NCBI GenBank assembly: GCA_030044325.1
Contig: JASHWA010000347.1
Location: 1 to 20,827, forward strand
From: Bryobacteraceae bacterium
GTDB lineage: Bacteria; Acidobacteriota; Terriglobia; Bryobacterales; Bryobacteraceae
Direction of reading: 5' to 3'
Length of the DNA stretch: 20,827 nt
The position numbers were made by a program, and so were the translations under genes. The notes under the pieces were generated by a model. It saw only the letters and a program-made list of their open reading frames with translations, ran no database searches and had not been told where the DNA came from. Below, one piece after another: positions 14,667-20,827 of this stretch (position 1 is the stretch's first letter; every line of letters begins with the position of its first letter).

Positions 14667-16682
14667 TCAATTCCAGGTAGTGTTTACCGAATAGGAAACG
14701 AAGCCCAGGGCATACCCGTAGTTGAGGCCCGTTGCCGTAAAGGTATTGAACGCGGTGGAGTTTTCGATGCTGCTCGTTCCGGTTCCGGCAGGGAGCGCGA
14801 GCAGGACGAACGAAGGCACGGTAAACGTGAGCGCAGACTGCGGGGCGATGCAGGTGTAGCTTCCGGAGACCCCGGCCGACGCGGATGACGCCGAACCGCT
14901 CATGATCACGAAAGTTCCGGCGCCGCCGCCGCTCCAAGTGTAGGTTTGCCCTGAGGTTCGCGTGACGGTCGCCGACGCGCTCTGATTCGTCCAGGTCAGG
15001 ATCGGGTTGGGGAAATTTACGGTGGTCGAGAACGGTCCCACCGAGTTCGCTCCGGTAGCGCCACTGCCGGTGAAGGCGAATGTTCCTCCCGAAGCCGGAA
15101 TCGCGCCCGAGGAGAGCTGCGCTTCGTAATAGCCGGCCAGTTGCGGAATGGCCGTCAGCGTGACCGCGCTTCCGCCGGGCGGCGTCACGGTAATGGTGCC
15201 CGCGTTCAGGCCTGTGGTGGTGGTCGTGCTGCTGGTCGAGGTCACAACTTCGGTGACACTGCACGTGCCCAGCGAAACGGTTCCGCCGCCGCTATACGAA
15301 CTTCCGGTGACCTGTTCGAACTCGGCGAACGCAACGTCGTTGGTGGTGGGAAGGCCGTTGGCCGCCGGCGCTGTCGATTGGCCGACAAACACGGTTCCAG
15401 AGCTGACGGTCGTTTGCGACTGGAGACTCGAAATCTGGGTTCCAGTCAGCCCGGTGTAGGCGTCCGTGCAAACTCCGCCATTGGACGTGACGGGGACGGT
15501 CGGGGTGTTGCTTACGACGGCGCTCGATCCGCTGCCGGTCAAAATGGCGATCGGCACGAAGCATCCGGTTGGCACGTTCTTCGGGACCTGAAAGATGACA
15601 ATGTGAACGCCGGGGTAGGTCCCTTCTCCGGAATAAAGAACGTTGGTCGCCTGCACACCGCCGATGTACACCTGAACGGGCGTGGGAATCGCGTGCTGCG
15701 TGCTGGTGGAGGTGGTGTCGCTGTCGAGAGGATCGGAACCCAGGCCGGTGCCCCAGACGGTGAGGTATTCTCCCGGAGTAGCCGAAGCCAGGGTGGTCCC
15801 GCCGGACGTGGTATAGGCGATCAGGAGATAGCTCTGAGCGTCGGTAACCACGGCCGTGTTGCCGTCGTAGTTGTCGATTCCATAGGCGCTCGGAACGATC
15901 TGCACCTGCGCCGACGCGCTCTGCCCGTTGTAGTTTACGGTGATCGTCGCGGTGCCGGTGGGGGTCGCGGCGGGAACCACGCCGGCGATCTCATAAGAAA
16001 GGGCGTGATAGAGAGCGGGTGTGTAGTTCTTGCCGCCAATCGCGATGGTCACGGTCGCTCCGTTCAGCGTCGTGGGAAGACCGCTGGCCGAGTTCTGATT
16101 CACGACGGGCGCATTGGGATCGGCCATATTGCTGCCTTCAATCGCGAACAGCGTGCTCGGAGAGATGCCGGAATTGGGGAAGCCCGCGGGCACTTTGCTC
16201 GATCCATTCAGAATGCCGGTGATGGTCGGTCCGGGAGGGCCGCCGGTGCCGGATTCGAAAGTGACGAATTGAAAGCTGATGGAGTTTGAGCTGAGCGCTG
16301 TGACCAGAAATGCGGCTACGTTGCCGCCGTTGGTTCCAAGCGCGATGATCGATCCGTTCGAGGTACCCGCGGTGAGCGCGCTGGTCGCAATCGGCGCGTT
16401 CGACGCCTCAGCCTGGAGAGCTTGGAGTTCGGCCTGGGTAATGCTGCCGAACGTTGTCGAGCCAGTGAAGCCGAAGGCTCCAAGATTGCCGCCCTTGGCG
16501 CTGCCCACGAAGCTGATCTGGGTTGCGGTGAACTGAATGTCGCCTCCGGAGGACACGACCGTTCCGCTATCGAAGCTGAAGTTCTGGCCCGCGTTCAGCG
16601 TCGCGCTGCTGTTGATGTTGGCCAAAATTGCACCTGGCAGCAAAGCCGCCAGCACGAAAAGTCTGCGTTTTGTGTAAATCAT
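14667..16682 (-). CDS. Secreted protein with internal TIGR03437 domain
   Basis: This 671-residue exported protein has a signal peptide MIYTKRRLFVLAALLPGAILA before NINSS. Residues ~28-145 form a strand-rich N-terminal domain (NFSFDSGTVVSSGGDIQFTA, then AELQALQAEASNAP). The TIGR03437 domain sits internally at about 160-400 (GISPSTLFAIEGSNMADPN, VTIAIGGKNYTPALYHALSY, ATPGEYLTVWGTGLG, VYIGGVQATNVLYSGEG). A Thr/Ser-rich link (TSTSSTTTTT, ~490) leads to another beta region (TWSGGGAGTFVIMSG, TFTVPSFVLLALPAGTG). The composition is Gly/Ser/Thr/Ala-rich with few Cys or Lys, as in extracellular acidobacterial proteins. GGAGGT five to six bases before the ATG is a strong Shine-Dalgarno, and a TATAAT lies about 30 bp upstream. 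Function is unknown; a surface or matrix role is inferred. Confidence 0.8.
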   Translation of the reverse strand: MIYTKRRLFVLAALLPGAILANINSSATLNAGQNFSFDSGTVVSSGGDIQFTATQISFVGSAKGGNLGAFGFTGSTTFGSITQAELQALQAEASNAPIATSALTAGTSNGSIIALGTNGGNVAAFLVTALSSNSISFQFVTFESGTGGPPGPTITGILNGSSKVPAGFPNSGISPSTLFAIEGSNMADPNAPVVNQNSASGLPTTLNGATVTIAIGGKNYTPALYHALSYEIAGVVPAATPTGTATITVNYNGQSASAQVQIVPSAYGIDNYDGNTAVVTDAQSYLLIAYTTSGGTTLASATPGEYLTVWGTGLGSDPLDSDTTSTSTQHAIPTPVQVYIGGVQATNVLYSGEGTYPGVHIVIFQVPKNVPTGCFVPIAILTGSGSSAVVSNTPTVPVTSNGGVCTDAYTGLTGTQISSLQSQTTVSSGTVFVGQSTAPAANGLPTTNDVAFAEFEQVTGSSYSGGGTVSLGTCSVTEVVTSTSSTTTTTGLNAGTITVTPPGGSAVTLTAIPQLAGYYEAQLSSGAIPASGGTFAFTGSGATGANSVGPFSTTVNFPNPILTWTNQSASATVTRTSGQTYTWSGGGAGTFVIMSGSASSASAGVSGSYTCIAPQSALTFTVPSFVLLALPAGTGTSSIENSTAFNTFTATGLNYGYALGFVSYSVNTTWN

Positions 16683-16707
16683 CGAGTACCTCCATACTCG
16701 TACGGGC

Positions 16708-16717
16708 TATAATTATA
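16708..16717. promoter_or_regulatory. Overlapping divergent -10 elements (TATAATTATA)
   Basis: The palindrome TATAATTATA gives a perfect TATAAT on the plus strand (16708-16713) and another on the minus strand (16712-16717), between two divergent genes. Expected start sites would be near 16720 (+) and 16705 (-). The latter leaves a ~23-nt leader with a GGAGGT before the minus-strand ATG. Neither side has a good -35 at 17 bp. Simultaneous use of both would be mutually exclusive. Confidence 0.5.
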
Positions 16718-16765
16718 CTCGTGAGAGTAATCGCACGAACGTTTCGCTTTTTGGCTCATCTGCAG

Positions 16766-17695
16766 ATGCTTCCGATCCTCGAAAGCGGCGAGGAGACTAC
16801 GCTGATCGGGGGCCAGGCGGTAATGGAGGGTGTGATGATGCGCGCGCCGCACAGCTACTGCGTGGCGGTGCGAAAGGCGGACGGGACGCTGGTGACCGAA
16901 CAAAGCCCGGTCCCGAGGATGTCGGAGAAATATCCGATCTTCAAGCTGCCGGTTCTGCGGGGGTTGGGGACGCTGGGGCAGGCGATGGCGCTGGGCGGGA
17001 AGGCGCTGCGGTTTTCGGCCAACGCGCAGCTTTCCGAAGAAGAAAAACCGGTGGAGATTTCGCCGTGGATGATGACCGCCAACGTGATTCTCACGCTCGG
17101 GTTCTTCCTCTTCATGTACAAATTCGTTCCGCTCCTGGTGGCGACGCGCATCGGCAAAGCGGTTCCCGCGCTTTCCGGGCTCACGGCTTCGAATTTTGTG
17201 GACGGCGGCGTGCGGATTGCGATTTTCCTCGCGTTTTTGTTCCTGCTTTCGCGATTGAAGGATATTCGGCGCGTATTCGAGTATCACGGCGCGGAGCATA
17301 AGGTCGTTTTCAATTTCGAATCCGGAAAACCGGTGACGGTGGAGAACGCGCAGAAGTTCGTTACCTTTCATCCGCGCTGCGGGACCAATTTTCTGGCCGT
17401 CGTTCTGGGCGTCGCTTTCCTGCTTTATCCGCTGCTGCCGGTCGCGGGATTCTGGGCGCGGCTGGGGCTGCGCGTCGCGCTGCTTCCGCTGATCGCGGGA
17501 GTGAGCTATGAAATTATCCGCTTCGCGGCGAAACGGCAGGGCACGCTGATGGGGTTGCTGAGCAAGCCGGGGTTGTGGCTCCAACGGATCACCACCAAGC
17601 CGCCGGACGATACCCAGGCCGCCGTAGCGATTCACGCGCTCGAGGGCGCCATGGCGCTCGAAGAAAAGCAGGGCGGCGAACTGGTGATCGCGTAA
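16766..17695 (+). CDS. YqhQ/DUF1385 family membrane protein
   Basis: This protein is 309 residues long from the ATG at 16766. Family signatures are IGGQAVMEGVMMRAPHSY near the N-terminus, YHGAEHKVVF (H174 to K179) and FHPRCGTNFL (H202 to F209). About four hydrophobic spans lie at 106-125, 145-165, 208-228 and 235-250. The His/Cys-rich motifs are conserved in DUF1385, whose biochemical role is unclear. The gene commonly lies beside prfA and prmC, as here, with prfA starting five bases after its stop. The frame is open upstream to 16628. An in-frame GTG at 16721 lies at the predicted transcription start and would add 15 residues, so a leaderless start cannot be excluded. Confidence 0.85.
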   Translation: MLPILESGEETTLIGGQAVMEGVMMRAPHSYCVAVRKADGTLVTEQSPVPRMSEKYPIFKLPVLRGLGTLGQAMALGGKALRFSANAQLSEEEKPVEISPWMMTANVILTLGFFLFMYKFVPLLVATRIGKAVPALSGLTASNFVDGGVRIAIFLAFLFLLSRLKDIRRVFEYHGAEHKVVFNFESGKPVTVENAQKFVTFHPRCGTNFLAVVLGVAFLLYPLLPVAGFWARLGLRVALLPLIAGVSYEIIRFAAKRQGTLMGLLSKPGLWLQRITTKPPDDTQAAVAIHALEGAMALEEKQGGELVIA

Positions 17696-17700
17696 AGGCG

Positions 17701-18789
17701 ATGCAATATCAAAAACGCCTGGAAGAGATCGAGCGGCGCTTTGACGATTTGAGCGCGCAGATGGCCGACCCGGCGGTCATCAACGAGCCCGCGCAATATC
17801 GCAAAGTCGCCAAGGCGCACAACGATTTGAGCGAGACAGTGGCGAAGTATCGCGAGTGGCGTACGGCAAGCCGCCAACTGGAAGAAAGCCGCGCGATGCT
17901 CGCAGAAGCAGATGCCGATCTTCGCGCGATGGCGCAGGATGAAGTGTTGAAGCTCCAGCCGCAGGTGGCGCAGCTTGAAGAAGAGTTGAAAATTCTGCTG
18001 CTGCCCAAGGATCCCAACGACGAAAAGAACGTGGTGCTCGAAATTCGCGCCGGAACCGGCGGCGATGAAGCCACGCTGTTCGCGGCGGAAGTTTTTCGGA
18101 TGTACGGGCGGTTCGCCGAATCGCGCGGATGGAAGGTGGAAGTGACCTCGTCGAGCGAATCGAGCGTGGGAGGGTTGAAGGAAGTCACCGCGCTGGTGAG
18201 CGGGAATCGCGTCTACAGCCAGCTCAAATATGAAGGCGGCGTGCATCGCGTGCAGAGGGTTCCGGAGACCGAGCAGCAGGGCCGCATCCACACCTCCGCG
18301 ATCACGGTTGCCGTGCTGCCGGAAGCGGATGAAGTGGAAGTGAAGATCGATCCGAAGGATATCCGCATCGATACGTTCTGTTCGTCGGGGCCGGGCGGGC
18401 AGAGCGTGAACACGACATATTCGGCCGTGCGCATCACGCATCTGCCGACGGGGCTGGTGGTTTCCTGCCAGGACGAGAAATCGCAGATCAAGAATCGCGC
18501 CAAGGCTGAACGCGTGCTGCGCTCGCGGCTGTATGAAATCGAGCTCGAGAAGCAGCAGGAAAAGATCGGCGCGGACCGGCGAACGATGGTCGGGTCGGGC
18601 GACCGCAGCGAAAAGATCCGCACCTACAACTTCAAGGAGAATCGCGTCACCGATCATCGCATCGGAATGACCCTGCACCAGCTCGACCAGGTGATGGAAG
18701 GGAAACTGGACGCGCTGGTGGATGCGCTGATCGCGCATGATCAGATGAAGAAGCTCAAAGAAGAAGGCGAGCAGGGCCAGGCAGCCTGA
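17701..18789 (+). CDS. prfA: Peptide chain release factor 1
   Basis: This 362-residue protein has the normal RF1 length. RF1 reads UAA and UAG in the ribosomal A site and triggers release of the finished peptide. The N-terminal helical domain (about 1-100) carries LSAQMADPAVI. The stop-codon-reading PxT motif is present as PET in HRVQRVPETEQQGRIHTSA. The catalytic GGQ is at 232-234 in SSGPGGQSVNTTYSAVRITH, followed by CQDEKSQIKNRAKA. The PxT motif and the RF1-type sequence distinguish it from RF2, which has SPF. The open frame extends upstream to 17575, but that part overlaps YqhQ in another frame. The ATG at 17701 has AAAGG just before it. The next gene modifies its GGQ glutamine. Confidence 0.97.
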   Translation: MQYQKRLEEIERRFDDLSAQMADPAVINEPAQYRKVAKAHNDLSETVAKYREWRTASRQLEESRAMLAEADADLRAMAQDEVLKLQPQVAQLEEELKILLLPKDPNDEKNVVLEIRAGTGGDEATLFAAEVFRMYGRFAESRGWKVEVTSSSESSVGGLKEVTALVSGNRVYSQLKYEGGVHRVQRVPETEQQGRIHTSAITVAVLPEADEVEVKIDPKDIRIDTFCSSGPGGQSVNTTYSAVRITHLPTGLVVSCQDEKSQIKNRAKAERVLRSRLYEIELEKQQEKIGADRRTMVGSGDRSEKIRTYNFKENRVTDHRIGMTLHQLDQVMEGKLDALVDALIAHDQMKKLKEEGEQGQAA

Positions 18790-18801
18790 GCGCCTTCCTC
18801 G

Positions 18802-19626
18802 ATGGACCTGCGCACCGCACTGCTCCAGGGGCAAAAACTTCTTGAAGACGCGAAGATCGATGCGCCGCGGCTCACCGCGGAAGTTCTGCTGGCACACGCG
18901 GTGGGACGCGATCGCGCCTGGCTTTTCGCGCATTGCGACGAGGAACTGCGCGAGCTGTGGTGGATTCATTACGGCCGCTACCTGCACCAGCGCATCGAAG
19001 GCACGCCGACGCAGTACATCGTCAATCGCCAGGAGTTCTTCGGGCGCGATTTTCGCGTGACGCCCGACGTCTTGATTCCCCGGCCGGAAACCGAGCACGT
19101 GATTGAAATCGCACTGCGCAGACCCGCGCAATCGATTCTCGATATCGGCACGGGGTCGGGCGCGATCGCCGTGACGCTCGCGCTCGAAATGAAGGCACGG
19201 GTCCGGGCGACGGACATTTCGATAAAGGCGCTTCGGATCGCGGCGGAAAACGCGCGGCGCCTGTGCGCGCAGGTTGAGTTTATCGCGTGCGATCTGGCTT
19301 CGCCGCTGGACGACGCGATCTTCGATCTCGTGGTTTCGAACCCTCCCTACGTTCCCGAAACCGATTCGCTGCCGCGCGAAGTTCGCGAGCATGAACCCGC
19401 GGTCGCGCTGTACGGCGGCGCGGACGGACTCGATGTTTACCGGCGGCTGATTCCGGAAGCCAGGCGACTGTTGCAGCCCGGCGGAAGACTGATCATGGAA
19501 CTCGGTTATCGCTCCGCCGAGGCCGTCCAGACGCTCCTGAGCGGATGGGCCGAGGTCGAAATCGAAACCGACCTCGCCGGCATTCCGCGCGTGATCAGCG
19601 CGGTTCTCACGCGCTCGCTATACTGA
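18802..19626 (+). CDS. prmC: Release factor glutamine methyltransferase PrmC (HemK)
   Basis: This 274-residue protein is an SAM-dependent methyltransferase. It N5-methylates the glutamine of the GGQ motif in RF1 and RF2, raising termination efficiency. The helical N-terminal domain (about 1-75) includes RLTAEVLLAHAVGRDRAWLF. RPETEHVIE follows, as in the family, then the SAM-binding motif ILDIGTGSGAIAVTLALE (about 112-129) and the catalytic NPPY at 180-183 in SNPPYVP. Late motifs such as EPAVALYGGADGLDVYRRLI and LQPGGRLIMELGY are intact. It begins 12 bp after prfA, its substrate's gene, and has no clear Shine-Dalgarno, so translation may be coupled. Confidence 0.95.
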   Translation: MDLRTALLQGQKLLEDAKIDAPRLTAEVLLAHAVGRDRAWLFAHCDEELRELWWIHYGRYLHQRIEGTPTQYIVNRQEFFGRDFRVTPDVLIPRPETEHVIEIALRRPAQSILDIGTGSGAIAVTLALEMKARVRATDISIKALRIAAENARRLCAQVEFIACDLASPLDDAIFDLVVSNPPYVPETDSLPREVREHEPAVALYGGADGLDVYRRLIPEARRLLQPGGRLIMELGYRSAEAVQTLLSGWAEVEIETDLAGIPRVISAVLTRSLY

Positions 19627-19653
19627 AATTCTCCCCCGGCGATTGGATGCGCT

Positions 19654-20827
19654 ATGGCTTCGCCTTTTGTCCACCTGCATTGCCACACGGATTATTCTCT
19701 GCTCGACGGAGCATGCGAAATTTCGCAACTCATGGACCTCGCCGTGGAGCAGAAAATGCCCGCGATCGCGATGACGGATCACGGCAACCTGTTCGGCGCG
19801 GTGGAGTTCTACAACAAGGCGAAAGAAAAAGGGGTCCATCCGGTGATCGGCTGCGAAGTGTACGTCGCGCAGCAGGGTTACACGAATAAGAGCGATTCCA
19901 ACCGCTACAACCACCTGGTGCTGCTGTGCGAAAACCAGGAGGGTTATCGCAATCTCATTCAGCTCGTCTCGACCGGGTATCTGGAAGGTTTTTATTACAA
20001 GCCGCGCATCGATAAAGAGCTGCTTTCGCGGCATTCGAAGGGGCTGATCGCGCTTTCGGCGTGCCTGCGCGGCGATATCAACGAGACGCTGCTCGCCGAT
20101 CGGTACGATGAGGCCCGCCGGCTCGCGTATGAATATGCGGATCTGTTCGGGCGCGGGAATTTTTTCCTGGAATTGCAGGACCACGGCCTTGAACCCGATG
20201 AACGCGTGCTGCCGATGATTCACCGCCTGGCGGCGGACACGGGAATTCCGCTGGTGGCGACCAACGATTCGCATTATCTGCGGCAGGACGACGCGCGTGC
20301 GCACGAAATTCTCCTGTGCATCCAGACCGGCAAGACCATGTCGGACGCGAACCGGATGAGGTTCGAAAAGACCGCATTCTATCTCAAATCCCGTGACGAG
20401 ATGATGGCGCTGTTCGGCGAGGTGGAGCACGCGCTCGATCGCACCTGGGAGATTGCGCAGCGCTGCCAGTTGAAGCTCGATCCGGTGAAGGAGCCGTTCC
20501 CGAAGTTCGCGGTTCCCGAAGGCCATTCGATCGATACGTATTTCGAATACGTCGCGCGGATGGGCTTCGAGAAGCGCCGCACGCGGCTGGAAGCGCTGCG
20601 AGCGCAGGGACGGTTGAAGCACGATCTCGCCGAATACGGCGAGCGGCTGGATCGCGAGATCAAAATGATCCAGCAGATGAAGTTTTCGGGTTATTTTCTG
20701 ATCGTCTGGGATTTCATCCGCTTCGCGCGGCAGCATTCGGTTCCCGTGGGTCCGGGGCGCGGGTCGGCGACCGGATCGCTGGTCAGCTACGCGATGGAGA
20801 TTACCGATATCGATCCCCTCGAATACA
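19654..20827 (+). CDS. dnaE: DNA polymerase III alpha subunit, 5' part
   Basis: The frame starts at the ATG at 19654 and runs off the window after 391 complete codons, about a third of a typical DnaE. The protein is the replicative polymerase's catalytic subunit. The N-terminal PHP domain is clear: VHLHCHTDYSLLDGA, AMTDHGNLFG, GCEVYVA, NHLVLL, SACLRGD and TNDSHYL. All nine likely metal ligands of a proofreading-competent PHP are present (H9, H11, D18, H43, E68, H87, C137, D205, H207). The palm begins near YFLIVWDFIRFA and VGPGRGSATGSLVSYA, while the catalytic aspartates lie beyond the end. It lies 27 bp after prmC. The first in-frame ATG fits the family's N-terminus. Confidence 0.96.
   Translation, partial: MASPFVHLHCHTDYSLLDGACEISQLMDLAVEQKMPAIAMTDHGNLFGAVEFYNKAKEKGVHPVIGCEVYVAQQGYTNKSDSNRYNHLVLLCENQEGYRNLIQLVSTGYLEGFYYKPRIDKELLSRHSKGLIALSACLRGDINETLLADRYDEARRLAYEYADLFGRGNFFLELQDHGLEPDERVLPMIHRLAADTGIPLVATNDSHYLRQDDARAHEILLCIQTGKTMSDANRMRFEKTAFYLKSRDEMMALFGEVEHALDRTWEIAQRCQLKLDPVKEPFPKFAVPEGHSIDTYFEYVARMGFEKRRTRLEALRAQGRLKHDLAEYGERLDREIKMIQQMKFSGYFLIVWDFIRFARQHSVPVGPGRGSATGSLVSYAMEITDIDPLEY

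Noticed and set aside
17632..19392. Minus-strand open frame of 586 codons opposite prfA and prmC
   Set aside because: Same reason: it is antisense to two conserved housekeeping genes, with Arg/His-rich composition and no motif.
19618..20736. Minus-strand open frame of 372 codons opposite dnaE
   Set aside because: Shadow of the dnaE coding strand, which carries clear PHP motifs.
1..20827. tRNA, rRNA, CRISPR arrays, transposase or integrase genes
   Set aside because: None was recognised by eye on either strand. Gene content is continuous chromosomal coding with short spacers and no sign of insertion sequences.

Overview
The window is about 20.8 kb of GC-rich bacterial chromosome. It most likely comes from an Acidobacteriota genome of the Solibacter/Bryobacterales type. 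The main clue is two secreted proteins carrying the C-terminal-type domain (TIGR03437) that is strongly expanded in Solibacter relatives. The Tad locus style and the YqhQ-prfA-prmC-dnaE order are compatible with that, but the assignment is an inference from protein families, not a database result.

Layout: (1) 2-265, the 3' end of a LuxR/NarL-type regulator, followed by about 410 bp with no convincing gene. (2) 676-2247, a large multi-pass membrane protein resembling GT-C glycosyltransferases. (3) 2372-9946, a tightly packed Tad (Flp-type) pilus/secretion operon: a small protein with a prepilin-like cleavage site, an A24 prepilin peptidase, CpaB, the CpaC secretin, CpaE/TadZ, the CpaF/TadA ATPase, TadB and TadC. 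A short leader that can fold into three helices precedes it. (4) 10056-10148, a 30-residue single-span membrane protein with a Shine-Dalgarno, closed by a 13-bp hairpin. (5) 10296-14599, a surface/envelope group: a 1072-residue secreted beta-propeller protein ending in TIGR03437, an outer-membrane beta-barrel and a small inner-membrane protein. (6) 14667-16682 on the minus strand, a second secreted TIGR03437 protein. It converges on the previous group at a hairpin that fills the gap, and diverges from the next group at a palindromic -10 element. (7) 16766-20827, a housekeeping run: YqhQ/DUF1385, prfA (RF1), prmC (RF1/RF2 glutamine methyltransferase) and the 5' part of dnaE.

How the parts fit: CpaF powers a TadB/TadC inner-membrane platform, CpaE localises it, CpaB and CpaC make the periplasmic/outer-membrane conduit, and the peptidase matures pilins. 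No canonical Flp pilin, TadE/F/G or TadD gene is visible here. The small ORF whose stop overlaps the peptidase start (ATGA) carries a G|KALAEF site and is the best local candidate for a substrate. prfA and prmC form an enzyme-substrate pair. The most interesting items are the prepilin-like small protein, the folded leader, the 30-residue protein, a shared intergenic hairpin core, and the overlapping divergent promoter with a possible leaderless start.
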